A stretch of DNA of 64,000 nucleotides from positions 3,444,118-3,508,117 of the forward strand of contig NC_023757.2 of NCBI RefSeq assembly GCF_000499845.2, given 5' to 3'. Below, in pieces: positions 1-12,282 of the stretch (the first letter of the stretch is position 1; every line of letters starts with the position of its first letter). Made by a program: the position numbers and the translations under genes. The notes beneath the pieces were generated by a model. It saw nothing but the letters and a program-made list of their open reading frames with translations. It made no database searches and had not been told where the DNA came from. The stretch comes from Phaseolus vulgaris. Its lineage: Eukaryota > Streptophyta > Magnoliopsida > Fabales > Fabaceae.

Positions 1-176
1 AATGCTTATGTAGCATCTAGATTGAAACTTGACTGTAGATCAGTTGACTAAAGAGCAACCATCTATGATTTAACCAGTATTTAACAGAGTAAATGCATTA
101 TAATATTCTTTTTAACAATAAAGAGATGCATTGTACTGATTCTCTAGAAGGCAAGTGAAACAAAAGATGAACTTAC

Positions 177-2518
177 AATCTTAAGGTCGCTTAAATTGTC
201 TGCAACAGGAAGTTGATTGTGTCCGATGACACGAAGAACTTCTTCACGTGCCTTACTTTGCCATTCTTGATGTTTTGCTAATAGAAGAAGTGTCCAAGTT
301 AACAAGTTAGCTGTAGTTTCCTTTCCAGCAAAGTAGATGGTTTTACATTCATCTATAATTTCTTCCACCCGTAACTTTTCTTCTCCACCAACATCATTCT
401 TGTAGGAACACATCAAAGAACTCAGTACATTTCTTGCATTTTCTCTCGTATTGTTCTTGGTCTCAATAAGCTTGAGAATTGATTCACGTGTTTCTTTTTC
501 TAGTCTCCACCTCTCCCTGTTCTTCCTAGTTGGCAAATACCTATTGTCAAACACTTAAACTCAATGATTATGTCTGAAGAGGGAAAAATACCAGCTACAA
601 CATAAACTTCATTTTGGAGGCATCTGTAACGAAATTGTGTTTTCAAATATTTATGGCGTGGAACAAATAAATTTATATGCAGTTTTTTCTCATCTTAAAT
701 TCAGCTAAAGCAAGCTTTTAAATGGAACAACTTAAAAATTGTGTTGGAGATCCCAAAAGATAATTGAAAGTAATTTTCATCTTACAAGCATATATATATA
801 TATATATATATAATTAAAGTGTTGGGAAAGTAACCTGAATCCAGGGATATAGACACTTCTAACTGCCTGTGAAAAAAGGTGCATTTGTTGCTCCTGTAAG
901 TTGAAAATATGCCTACCCTCTTCATAACTGCTGCCAAAAGCAGTCCTTGATATAACATCAGCAGAAAGATCAAGAAGGTCTCTGTGCACCTCTATCTCAA
1001 ATTCATCTCTTCCCCCTCTTTGCTCCTCCCATTTCTCCATCATTTTTCTCACACTTGCCACAATATCTGGCACCCATCCCTGCAACAGTTTCATCATTCA
1101 CTCTTTAATTAATATTCTCCTTTTTCATGATTCATCACTTCAAACTACTTATTATTCCCTACACTGAACTGTTTTCTCCTTTTTTTCATAATCACCAAAA
1201 ACCAAAGTACAGTTATATACACACACATACCCACACTTTTGACATTATTATTCTATCACTGATGCGTGTTAATTTTTAATAATGTAAGTTAGCAGCAAAA
1301 CTCTAAATTTAATTGGAAATGAAGGAGAAAAGTATTTATAGTATTTCACATATGTTTAGTTTAGGACTAATGCTCCATGCTTTGTAATTCACATAATATT
1401 TGTCTTAATTGGAAAATCAGGTTTAGAATTAATCATATTTTCCGTGAAGGAAATACGTGAGAATCATTTTATTGGTATAATAGGTTTTTATCTAATATGT
1501 TATTAGAATTCTTTATAAATAGGTATAGTATACCTATGTATCGTTTTTATTAACATATGGATTTTGGTATAGTCTCTCAATATTTTTTTTTATATTTTTT
1601 TTAATAATACTTTTTTCATGTTGAATGTTGAAAAAATCTAAAATATTCATATTATCTATAATATATTTTTAGATATGAAGATAGAATCCAAATAATGTAA
1701 AATAAAAATAAATTTTAAATTATATAATTCAAAATATGTTACAAATTTTAAAAAATATATTTTAAGTTTTTAGATTAGAGATCCAAAATATATTTCAGGT
1801 TAATAATCGAAAAATACATTCTTATTGTATAATTCAAAATGGATTCAGCCGTAAAATATATTTTGAATTGTATAGCATAGAATATATTTTTAAATTTTAA
1901 ATTAAATAATTCAAAATAAATATCTGAATTATACAATTAAAATGTTTATAATCTATGAGCAATTTAACCTTTTTCAATTTATAAATATCTAAAAATAGGT
2001 ATGGAAGTGGCCGAAGAATAATAAGTTACCTTAACAAGCTCAACGTTAAAGGCCAGGTTTATAATCCTTCTATGCAAAGCCCATTGTTGACCCTCCAGGC
2101 CCACAAGGCCCTGTCCAAAGAGCAACTTCGACTGAGGGTTGAACGGAACTTTCTCATACTCACCGCGCGTATTGGTGAGCACCTCCTTAACCATGTCCGG
2201 TTCAGTTATCGCCAACCGGGGCGTTGAACCGAACCAGTACAAGAAAGTTTTCCCGTGCGCGCGAGACCACCTTTCGTAAAATGGAACCACGCGTCTCAAG
2301 ATGTTATCGTGCTCGAACGAAGGGGTCGCCTCTGACTTCGCTTCCTCGTAGAGCCGCCGGATCTCCGATGAGTTCCCCACGATCGGACGGTAGCCAGGGC
2401 CTCCTATCCCTTGCCTCTTGAAGTGACGCTCCGTTCGCCGTGGGACCCACAAATTTGTGTAGAGAAATTTCAGCGTGTAGAAAACGAGGAGAGCTACAGC
2501 ACCGGGTAAAAGATTCAT
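177..2518 (-). CDS. cytochrome P450, clan 72 (CYP749A-like), 5' part; 3' end outside window
   Basis: Haem-thiolate monooxygenase, expected on the ER membrane and to hydroxylate a small molecule; the substrate cannot be read from the sequence. Three exons are visible: 2518-2030, 1079-835 and 540-177, joining in frame (phases 0 and 2) into 366 codons. Exon 1 has an N-terminal hydrophobic anchor (about residues 5-22) followed by a basic, proline-containing hinge with [13 protein letters not shown]. Exon 3 carries the I-helix oxygen-binding motif AGKETT. The K-helix ExxR and the haem-binding Cys loop are not here; they must lie in exons beyond base 1, since this family is about 510-520 residues long. 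Donors are AAG|GTAACT, CAG|GTTACT and ATT|GTAAGT. Intron 2 holds a (TA)n microsatellite. Wording such as [19 protein letters not shown] matches what I know of the CYP749/CYP734-like group; the exact subfamily is inference. No break is seen in the visible part. Confidence 0.88.
790..812. repeat. (TA)n microsatellite in P450 intron 2
   Basis: About 11 uninterrupted TA units just downstream of the exon 2 donor, inside the intron. It creates spurious IYIYIY reading frames. Confidence 0.95.
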
Positions 2519-3236
2519 GTTCGTCTAATCTAGCACTGAAAGTGAAGCGCGAAAAGAGGTTAGAAAAAAAGAAAGAGAGTGAATAAGAGGAAAAGGGCGT
2601 TGACTTTTAATGCTGAGATTGATTTGAGAGTAAGAGGAAGAAAAGGTATTGCAGTTTGTGTTGTTTGCATCTATGAATAAGAGAAAGAGGATTCAGAATG
2701 CAAATAGGGTTAACGATGAAACCATTGTTTTTTAGTTATTCATTTTTATCATTTTGTTATTAAATAAATCTTTTGGCTACCTTATTATATGACAGTTTGG
2801 TTGTCTTCATCTTCTTGATTATACTTTAAAGTCAGAAAACCAATTCCCCTTCTATAATGGCTATGTAATTTGTTTCGGTTGTTTGACAAAAATACTATTG
2901 TTTGTAGATTGACTTTTAGACCATAAGCATCAAATACAGTTAGTAAGAGACTTTCTAGGATTAAACATTTAGTAAAGTTTGAGTCAACAAAAATTTCTAT
3001 TGGAAATTCTTTAATTTTGTGACATAAACCAAGACTCTTCTTAGTGACACTTCAAACAATTTAAGATCCAATTAAGAGCTTGTTAATATGCTCTTATAAA
3101 AGGTTAAACATAAATATGCTTATAACATTCACAACACTTTAGGGTGTGTGCAAACCATAACATATATAATACAACCAACAATATGCTACAACCAACGAAA
3201 TTAACATAAGAAGACCTTCTATATATAGTATTGTTC
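2519..3236. other. upstream region of the P450 gene, no gene seen
   Basis: Purine-rich stretch just 5' of the P450 start (2530-2700), compatible with leader and promoter, then AT-rich DNA. No coding exon or clear TATA element could be assigned. Confidence 0.5.
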
Positions 3237-3640
3237 CTACATCGTTTTAGGAGACCGTTCACTACTTAGTTTGTAGTGAGAAGCAACTAATGTAAAAATA
3301 TGTTTTAAGTTTGTCATGTTAAACTTATCAACGATTTTTCTAAGATAGCTCTCCTGAGACAAGCTCAAATAAGTCACGTCATTTGTGATTTTAATTCCTA
3401 ATATCTTCGTAACAACTCCTAGATTCTTCATTTCAAACTTGTTATTAACTTAGTTTTAATCTTTTGTACCTCAAACTTATTATTACTTGCTATCCGAATA
3501 TCGTTTACATATAATAATAATAATATAACATCCGCTATAAACTTGAAATAGACACAAGTATTATATTTATTACATTGTCTTGAGGATTGTTTTAGACCAT
3601 ACAAAGATTTGTTTAGGTTCCCATCAAGACCCTTATTCAT
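3237..3640 (-). pseudogene. Ty1/copia retrotransposon reverse-transcriptase remnant
   Basis: Two adjoining minus-strand frames read as the copia reverse transcriptase. The upstream one has the NKSLYGLKQSSRQ block (canonical KSLYGLKQSPRQW) and LLLYVNDI where the catalytic YVDD box belongs, so the first Asp is replaced by Asn. The downstream one has KNLGVVTKILGIKI and SLSQESYLRKIVDKFNM, matching the block that follows the active site. A stop and a frame change separate them. Integrase, gag and LTRs are not recognisable nearby, so this is an old fragment unable to code for an active enzyme. Confidence 0.85.
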
Positions 3641-4763
3641 GAAAAGTCTGCAAAATATTTTAAAACTATTTAACTTCCATTTCTAAAGTTAGCGTATTTC
3701 TTTATACAGGTTAATAATCCTTCATCTATTTAACTCCTTCCATCACACATCAACCTTTGTAAATATAAAAAAGTTAAAATATTTTTTATTTTAGTCTCCA
3801 CAAATAGCATCCAATCTTATAAATATACCACTTTCTTAATTTAATCATTAATGACTACATATATCCATACCACAATTTTCAAAGCATCATCATTAATGAG
3901 ACACTTTCATAACATCATTAATAAGATAATTTTCTGGACATGTTATATAATGAAAGCTAAGTTTATAAAAAAAATAGAAGAATAAGGTTGTGTTTAGATT
4001 GGAAAGGAGAGATAATGAAAGCTAAGTTTATAAGAAAATAGAAGAATAAGATTGTGTTTAAATTGGAAAGGAGATGTACGAAGATTTAAAGAGGTAGGTC
4101 TGTAAGGATTTAAGAGAAAAATACGAAGAAAATGAATGTATTTAAATTGGAGTATGCTAAACTGGATTTGTGAGAAAAAATTATTAAAGTTTATCAGTAA
4201 TGTGATAATTTTGAAGGATTTTTTAAACTTTTTAAAAAAAAATAAAATGTAAGTTTACAAATTTATTCTTATATTTAAAAAAATTTAAATAGTAGAATAT
4301 AAGTTTTTTTGGTGTAGATTTGACAAATCCGAAACAACATATAAAGTAGGAACTAAAGTCAAGATACCTATATTATGGAGACTAACTAAGAATTTAATTA
4401 AGCCAAATAATAAGCTTATCAACTAAAGTTACATTTTATGATCCAGAAACTGAAAATTGAGCTCTGCCTCACAGGGAAGCACGTTTGAAGCAGGAATAGT
4501 AGGAAAGTTTTCACGTCTCAAATATAGGAAGAAGAAAAGTGAGCCCAAATGTATTGAGAATTCAGAATGTGTATCTGTTCTTCTTTTTTAAATTATCAAC
4601 AATGTGCAGATACGAATTTTAAAGTGGCTACATGGGTAAGGAGTAACTTACATACAGCTGCTATCAAACTAATGCCAACAGAAAAATTCCATGTTTATAT
4701 TCCTTTGAAGTTTTCCAAAAGTCAGTATAAAAGTTAATTGTTCTAATCCGAAGAAGCAACAGC
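3641..4763. other. AT-rich intergenic DNA, 3' flank of the SDR gene
   Basis: No gene seen. Around 3945-4080 a short direct repeat is visible (GATAATGAAAGCTAAGTTTATAAG-like segments, two copies about 60 bp apart). The 4450-4763 part is the likely 3' UTR and flank of the SDR gene. Confidence 0.5.
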
Positions 4764-7700
4764 TTAAAAGTTAATTTCCCGTCTCTCAGCAAAAAACTTT
4801 CCCATGAATGTTTGGACAGAAAGAAGGGCAAGCCACACTCCAGTATCAGCCCCTTCCTCAACAGTGTTATTCCCTGCATAACCTGTAAGAGCTGTCTTCA
4901 CCCAACCTGGGCAATAACTATTAATATAAATCTTCTGACCTTCTGGTCTCTCAGAAAGCTTCCTGGCCATAAGCCTTGTATAGGCATTAACAGCCAGTTT
5001 GGACACTGAGTAATCGGTATACACTTGAGGCCACCCACTTGTAGTCCATGTTCCATCCTCAACTTGTTGTAGAAAAGTAGATAGAGCCCTGTCAATAAGC
5101 TCATCTGAAAGGGATTCCACATCATTCAACTCCTCCCTTAAGGCTACATTGCTGATTCTCTGTCACTCAACCAAACATTATCAAATTTATATCCAAAAGA
5201 AGTCATACAGGGCGCATTTGTCCATTACAATTTCAGAGATAAAAAGAGAAATATTTTACCACAAACATAAGTTGTTTATGGCAACAAGGATTGCAGCAAT
5301 TCAAAGTATTTTTCATTTTTTATTAATAAGGAAGGATATATAGGTCTGATCACAGGAATTTTGATCCAAAATATGCAATTCACACTTCAGTTCAGCTACT
5401 GTAACCAACAACTTAAACAACAATTAAGCAATTTATGTCAGCAGGCAATCTTGATTAATACCCCAGAAGGAATACATAGCGCATTTTATATTTCAGAACA
5501 TGATTTATGTGTGAAAATCATGGAAAGATTTTAACCCCAATAAGAAGACATGAGAGTACTAGAAAGGGAGAGAATCTAAGATAAAAAAAAGCCTTTTTTT
5601 TAGCAAACAGTATAAATAAAGAGCTTTACTTACATTCCGTCTTCCATTTAGTCGACCAAGACGTGAGCTTACATTTACAATGCGAGCACCAGCAAGGGAT
5701 GGCTTCATCAATGGAATAATAGCTTCAATCGTGTGCTTGATGCCGTAATAATTTGTTTCAATAACCTTATGAGCATTTTCGACTGAGTTATCAGACCCAA
5801 GATTAAAATTAACACCAGCATTGTTTACCTACAGGTCAATGATATTGTTTAGAAGCATAAATAAGAATGTGTTAAACTACATGCGTATTTCCTTGTAAAG
5901 TTTTAACCATCTTATTGTGTTTAATTTCATGTTTAGCATATTTAGATCTACAATGAACAAAATCTGAAACAAAAATAATTTGATAATATAAACAGTAAAG
6001 ATAAGCGCAGGAAGATGCAACAGCAGGATAGATCCCAACAGAACATGCTAATTTAGTTAAAATCAGACCAACTATATTGAAAGCACATGCCACAAACTGA
6101 CCAGAATATCTAAACCACCATAATTTTCCCGCAACCACTGCACAAATTGGTTGATGGATGAATGGTCCGTTACGTCAAGCTGATGATAAACCACACTAAG
6201 ACCGCCTTCTTGCAAAGATTGAATAGATTCAATACCAGCACTAGAGTCTCTTGATGTCAGTATGACAGTCAATCCATGAACGGCAAGTTGTCTACAAATC
6301 TCAAACCCAATTCCTCTATTTCCACCGGTAACAACAGCAACAGTTTCCTTAGACCACCACCTATGAAAACTCAAATAAACAACAATTAGAACAAGCTATG
6401 GAGATCAGAAGAATATCTGTAATTCCATAAACTATGGATGGTTAAAGGCTGAAACAACAATTTGTCATCAAAACACATGCTGAGGGTTAAATGCTTGCCA
6501 AGTGGCAACACTCTCAGGTTGTGTTCGTTTATCTAACATTTGGACCTGCACTTGTAGCCAAAGACCAGTTTTTCTCCTCACTGGTCTGAAGGTGCATGAA
6601 AATGAAGACATGGATGAAGGGGTCTGTGCAAAGGTCATCTAGACATATTGGCATGCACCAAAACATTGAAAAAAGCATCAACTTTTGTATTCGTAACTAG
6701 TCCTCTGGAACACTATCAACACATTTTTCTAGCACCAAATTTATTATTTAGTGAAATACACTTATTAGTGTATGTTCTACCCCCATTTAGTGAGATTGAC
6801 TTGTTATAGCACCAAACAATAAAGAGCAGAGTAAATTACACCAACCACTTTAGAGTAGAGAGATCCTGAAATTATACAAACTCTCTTTTCTTTTTTTACA
6901 TTAACAACAAATTTCCTTATAGAGCTCAGTGTAATATTTTTATAAAGATAAGGGGTTAGCGTAAGACATAAGGAGGAGTCCATGTAATGTTTTCAAACAA
7001 TTAAGGAGATAGGGTACTGTTACACCTTCTCTTTTTTCTAAAATTACAACTAAATATTCTAAGTTTTATCTTTTGCACTCTTTTAATTCATACATGATTT
7101 CACTACCAAGTGACAGACCTATATATTGATATAAGAGTATGCAAACTCATGTTATGAAATAATAATATTTATTATTTTTTAAATGATTGTTCCCACTGAT
7201 CTTGAGTCTTAGATTGCCACTCCCTGTAAGGGTAGAAAATGTTGAGTTCTTTTGAGGGGATACTCTATCTAGGCTAATACTCCTTGTTATGTTCTTTCGC
7301 GAATAAACCATGATTAAACCCATATAAGAAGCATAACAATACCTTCAATATAGGACTCTAACTCATACTTGGATCCCGTAGAAAGAAAGTGCATGAGAAA
7401 TTTGTGCAATTCACAAAATTTCAAAAGTAGTAGGTATAGTTTACTCTAAAGCTACTGTTTTTTCTATTCATGGTTCCCCTCAAGATTAAGGTGTCGCCAT
7501 AGATGGTGCACAAACACAATTATGATAAAAAAAAGTTGAGTTGGATGCAAAATGGTTTTTCAACATTTGAAGAATGGTTAGGAGTAGTCAAAATTGTAGG
7601 ATAAGTTACATTTCAGTTCAATAAAATAAAGAGAAGCAAATAAAATGCACATCAAAACCAAAAACAAAACGGGTTCTGTTTGCAGAAATGAAGTGAGCTA

Positions 7701-7912
7701 GTAGCGTAAGACAAGCGAGTTGATACTAAATTTGTGGGTTTCAAAATCCAAAACAAAAAAGAGAAAGACAATTGCAAAATAGAAAAATGAAAAACGAGGA
7801 AAAGAAAAGGAAAAATGAACCTCTGATGATCAGAATAGGGAATGGTCATCTGAAGGCGTATCTCTTGCAATCGCTTTTCTCTTCGTTCCTTAGCTTTTTC
7901 TTTGTTTCCCAT
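4764..7912 (-). CDS. short-chain dehydrogenase/reductase, carbonyl reductase / salutaridine reductase-like
   Basis: NADPH-dependent oxidoreductase of the classical-type SDR superfamily, predicted cytosolic; relatives reduce carbonyls of monoterpenoids, alkaloids or reactive aldehydes, but the substrate here is unknown. Four exons: 7912-7821, 6360-6102, 5828-5634 and 5159-4764, joining in frame to 313 aa. The basic N-terminus (MGNKEKAKERREKR) is typical of this plant group. The Rossmann motif TGGNRGIG is at residues 42-49, NNAG at 119-122, the catalytic Ser at 171/172 (NVSS) and YSVSK at 232-236 gives the catalytic Tyr and Lys. Splice sites: CATCAGAG|GTTCAT, CTG|GTCAGT and AAT|GTAAGT donors with TAG/CAG acceptors. 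Between the catalytic Ser and Tyr lies a long insertion (about 50 residues), as in carbonyl-reductase/salutaridine-reductase relatives. All catalytic residues are present and no lesion is seen. The single large intron 1 (~1.46 kb) contains no recognised element. Confidence 0.93.
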
Positions 7913-7931
7913 TTCTCTCTCTCTCTCTGCG
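7912..7931 (-). repeat. CT/GA microsatellite in the SDR 5' leader
   Basis: A short (CT)n run on the plus strand, so (GA)n on the transcribed strand, lies directly before the SDR start codon. Such tracts are common in plant leaders and core promoters; a regulatory role is only possible. Confidence 0.7.
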
Positions 7932-8019
7932 GCTATGGCGATTATGCAGCAGCTGTGTCCAATTCTAACTTCATCAGGTGCTGGAGCACGAAGAGAGTAA
8001 TGAAGGTGATTTGATTTAC

Positions 8020-9488
8020 AATTTGCTTAATTAATTACTCTGTGGTTTGGTTCATCTAGTTACAATATTTTTTTTTATTAATCTGAGATATTATTTTTAT
8101 TCCATTTTATTCTCATTTACAATAATATAAGTAAAGATTAAAAGAGTTAAAAAAGAGAGTACAAAACTAACATACTTTATTATAGGTATAGTTGGTATTT
8201 AAAAAAAAAAAATTCGAAATTTTTTCTTTTTCATAATTTGTATTTTATTAAATGATTCACATATTATTGATATTAAACATTAAATTTGATAAAAAAATAA
8301 CACCAGTTTAATTTATAACAGAATATGTTAGTTTTGCCTTCTAAATTTTTTGTGGAAATGTTAAAAAGAAAATTAATTATAAGAATTAAAATAATAAAAT
8401 TGTTAACTATATACAAGTTAATAATTAAAGCTAATTAATTTTAAAATAAAGAATAATCAATATTTACTTTATAATGAAGATGATTTTATACTATTAATTA
8501 GTTAAAATATTTTTTAAATATATGTAAAGTAATTTATGTTGGGTTTTAAATTGTTTTTAACATAAAATTTACTAATAATACATATATATTTAATTTAGGC
8601 TAAATTTAAATTGTTGTATCTGACTAATATTATATTTTTATTTTAACTTTCGTAATTGATTGAAGAAGAAAAATAGAAACGACACTTTCTATAACCATTT
8701 TGTTTGATTCAAAATTTTAGGATGCCACCTATTTAGCCCATATATATATTGAAAGTTATTTTTTAGAAAAAAGAATTTATACAATAAATTTGATTTTTAG
8801 AAAATTATTGTATTTATCCTTCTTAAAATTGTGTTAGAACCATGATAAAATTATCAAAAATCCAACAAATATTTTTTGAATTAAATACTTTACCAATAAA
8901 TGTCTTACAAGTATCATACAAATATAGACAGTGATACGTATGTCCATCACAAACATACCATTTAAGAACAATCTGAATATTATATCATCACAAACACTCC
9001 ATTTAAGAACAATCTGAATATTATAGGATGCCACTAATATTTGGAAGACCGGGCCCATGAATACGTTTTTCTTCTTCCAAATATACCAATTTAAATAAAA
9101 ATTATCTAAATAATTTTTTATTCAAAATATTTGTCTAATCTTGATTATTGAGATAGATTTTCTCATCATTCTTAATTAGTCAACGTTATTTTCAAAGTGG
9201 TGTACTTAGTATCCATTGGTTTTATGTTGAAATCTCACAATTAAGAGAGTCAAATGCAGCCAAAGAAATGGACTCCCTACATCATTAATTCAACTACAAC
9301 ACAATTTGAATCTTTTTAACTTAAAATCTCTTAATATTTCTTAAAATATTAAAGAAAAATAAAACTGCAGAATGAAAAAAAAAAGTTTTCTAGGAAGTTA
9401 AGAACATTGAAGAACAAAAGCCATATGAGCAAATACATCAACACTACCATTCAAAAGCCATAAACTGATAAAACAAAATCTACACCCC
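8020..9488. other. AT-rich intergenic DNA with a dispersed repeat
   Basis: No gene seen. The part 8770-9060 resembles 36440-36700 (shared blocks such as AAATCCAACAAATATTTTTT and ACAAGTATCATACAAAT), marking a dispersed repeat family. At 8940-9020 a TATGTCCATCACAAACATACCATTTAAGAACAATCTGAAT-type segment is partly duplicated in tandem. Confidence 0.6.
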
Positions 9489-12265
9489 TTAATTACCATG
9501 ACTTCTGAAAACATGAACAACTAGTGTTGCATCTTTTCTATTGACTAGCTCAAAGACACAAATATCTCCAGGTTTCAGGTTGTTTTCTCTTGCAAATAAG
9601 GCCCAACCAGCACTGAACTTAGCTGAAGATGAAGAATTACACACAAACTTCACAGGCCACAATTTGTTTCTAAACTGTATCATCATCACATTCTGATTAA
9701 ACTTTATAAGATACTTCCTTGCAAAGTAGATAGGCACACACTGCATCAAGTCAAGTATATAGATGTAGACCACTATTAGAACAAAATCAAAATGTTCATG
9801 AAAGAATAATAACACTTGCTAGCTAGTATTATATAAAAAACTTTACACCTGTTCACATATTTAGGTGCCTAACTTACCAGGTATCTGGTTGTGTTTTCCT
9901 TTGATGGTAAAGTAACCATGAAAAAAGGATTTTCTGATTTGAATTTGCTAGCTTCTTTATGAGCTCTGGTTAAGATCTTTGACTTGAAGTCACTTTCCAA
10001 CTGAAAATCTTTGACTAGAACTTCCACATGTCAAGTTAGTTCTTGAAGGATTACACTAAGCAGCATTGTGAAAGATCAGTTTTAGCTGTTTTCAGAGATA
10101 AATAATAACTGCTACCTAAGAAATAGATTCAACTTAGAGGATTCTCTTTTTCAACCAATCATTTAAAGGAACGGATTATAAATAATGAAAAATAGTCAAT
10201 AACTCATATTTTTACCATTCTGATGTAATCTCACTTTTTAATTAACAAAATGGATAAAACTTTAAAAATTATCAAAATGCATAAGTCGTTCAGTATGAAG
10301 AAGTGGTGTTCAGTATGAAGAAGTGGTGTTCAGTATGAAGAAGTGATGTCAAAGTGACATGACTTTTAAATCATTTCAGTACCTTGTGAAATTGCATCAG
10401 AATTGTAAACTCCCTAATAACTCTTCACTTTAAAGTAAAAGTAAAAAAACTATGAATCCCTCATGAATGATGAGTTAAGTCTAAAGTCTCATTGTGAAGA
10501 TAAATAAAAATGGATTATTACCTTGTGAAATGGGGAAACTTGGTTCCTCTGCACCTCGAAAGATTGAAACTATGAAAGCAAGGCCTTGGATCCTCTTGAT
10601 CATCTCAAAAACACAAACATCCCCCACATTCAAATTGTTTTCTGATGCAAATTTCTTCCATCCCCCACTAATTCTAGGAGCAGAATAAATAACAGGCCAT
10701 GTTCTCCCATCCAATACCTCAAGGTTGACAACTTCACGTGTGTTCTTCAAATATTTTTCTACAAAATGTGGTGGTATTTTCTGGAAGTTTTTTACAATGT
10801 AAAAAAGAACAAGAACTGCAGGTTACACTTCTGCTGCAACATCCTTATGAAAGAAGATAACTCATAACAAAGCACATATTTAATAAGATGCTCACCAGGT
10901 AATATCTTTTAATCAATGACTCCTTCATGACAAGCAGGAAAAAGGGGTGTTCAGGTCTGAAAGTTATGGCTTTCTTTAAAGCCGTAGATGTTAACTGCTC
11001 CACTTTTGAGCATTCACTGTTAAAAGCGTGTTTACCTTCAACTTCTGAAAGATTTAACATGGTATAAGCAATGAAAAAATAGGTCTCCAAAATTTATTGG
11101 ATTCACAAAATGATCTGATCATGAACTACATACCATGTAATTTTTGCTTTATAGATTTTTCCTCTTGAATGCTAGGACTTTTAGTTTGGACATGCTGATG
11201 CAAATGTACCAAGTTGGGGCTTCTCACAACATTTGTAGTTATGCTATTTTTCATTTTCTTACAAGGTTGGGGAGAAGACAGAGTTGGCTTCACTCTAGTA
11301 TTTTGACATGATAATTGCTCCAACAAAAGTTCATTAGAATCATCAGAAATGTGGACAAGATTTTCCTTTCTACAATGAGTAGTGTGGGAAGGATAGTCTA
11401 TTTCAAGGGCACTATTGTCAAATATGTGTACTTGAAAATGAGTAGTTCCCTGGTATTCAAAGAACAGCAAATGGCCATGATCTAGAGAATAGTATGTGGC
11501 AAACTCCTTCCATCCATTTTGAAACCAAATCTCACCATCACTCCTGACCCAGTATATTTTCCATTCAGTACCATCAGGAGATCTAAGAAACACAGGATTT
11601 GACATTCCATCTCCATGTTTTCTAGTGAACATTTTTGGGAGATTCTGCAAAAAGATTGTGTTGTTAGCATGTATAATAAAATTGACAACCTCAACAAAGA
11701 AACACAAACTCCAAATAGTTTTCTTATCAATTCACACATATGATTAATGGAGAAGTTTGTATATATCCACGATGCAGAGATACAAAAGTGGTAGTTTCAA
11801 ATTAGTTTTTACCTATTACAACAATAGGCTAATTAGGTGTTTGTCAAAGCTTTAGTTTTTCATACTCCAAAAGCAAAATATTTCTTTTTAGTCTCTCATT
11901 TCTAGAAATCTATCAAAAATGGTCCCTGTATCCATAGAGGAGAAATCTTGTGAAAGATGAAGAGCACAAATAGTACATTTCCATGCACAGGATAAAAAGA
12001 GATGATTTAGTTTGTAAAAACTAATAACAAATATTATCTTATTTGAAGCAACTACATACATTTAACCCCATAGTGTTCATGAAAATCAGCTAGGGATACT
12101 AAGGTAGAATCATTTGATGGTGCTAAACTTGAACCATTACAAGTTAACTCAAAAGAGAAGTTTGAAAGTAGTGATGCTTACAAGTATTCCATGTGCAAGG
12201 TTTGGTCTGAGGATAATCTTACAGAAATGAACTACAGTGGAAGAGAGGTTAGTTGGTGAAGTCAT
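9489..12265 (-). CDS. REM-family transcription factor with three B3 DNA-binding domains
   Basis: Nuclear DNA-binding protein of the plant B3 superfamily, reproductive-meristem (REM) type. Six exons: 12265-12182, 11644-11134, 11044-10896, 10780-10522, 10014-9878 and 9740-9489; they join in frame (phases 0,1,0,1,0) to 463 aa. B3-1 spans about residues 13-110 (HFCKIILRP, then KMFTRKHGDG, NGWKEFATYYSLDHG). B3-2 spans about 220-325 across exons 3-4 (RPEHPFFLLVMK, GGWKKFASENNLNVGDVCVFE). B3-3 spans about 355-463 across exons 5-6 (SENPFFMVTL, SAGWALFARENNLKPGDICVFE). Between B3-1 and B3-2 is a polar linker rich in Ser, Lys and Gln. Each of B3-2 and B3-3 is split by an intron at the same point after the first strands, which suggests internal domain duplication. 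Short exons 1 and 5 were found from splice sites, not from long open frames. Target genes and function are unknown; many REM genes act in flower or seed development. Confidence 0.88.
10288..10347. repeat. three tandem copies of a 20-bp unit in REM intron 4
   Basis: The unit GTTCAGTATGAAGAAGTGGT occurs three times head to tail (10288, 10308, 10328); the last copy ends in AT instead of GT. It lies in the intron between exons 4 and 5. Near-identity indicates recent slippage or unequal exchange. Confidence 0.95.
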
Positions 12266-12282
12266 AGATGTTGAAATGTCAT
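12262..12282 (-). promoter_or_regulatory. short upstream ORF overlapping the REM start codon (ATGA)
   Basis: An upstream ATG at 12282 opens a six-codon frame (MTFQHL) whose TGA stop (12264-12262) overlaps the chosen REM ATG (12265-12263) in an ATGA arrangement. If the transcript starts far enough upstream this could tune translation by termination-reinitiation. The transcription start is not known. Confidence 0.4.

Noticed and set aside
7652..7820. Extension of the SDR exon 1 frame into FIFPFLFLVFHFS
   Set aside because: Reads past the donor CATCAGAG|GTTCAT into the intron; hydrophobic run is intronic T-rich DNA, not a membrane segment.
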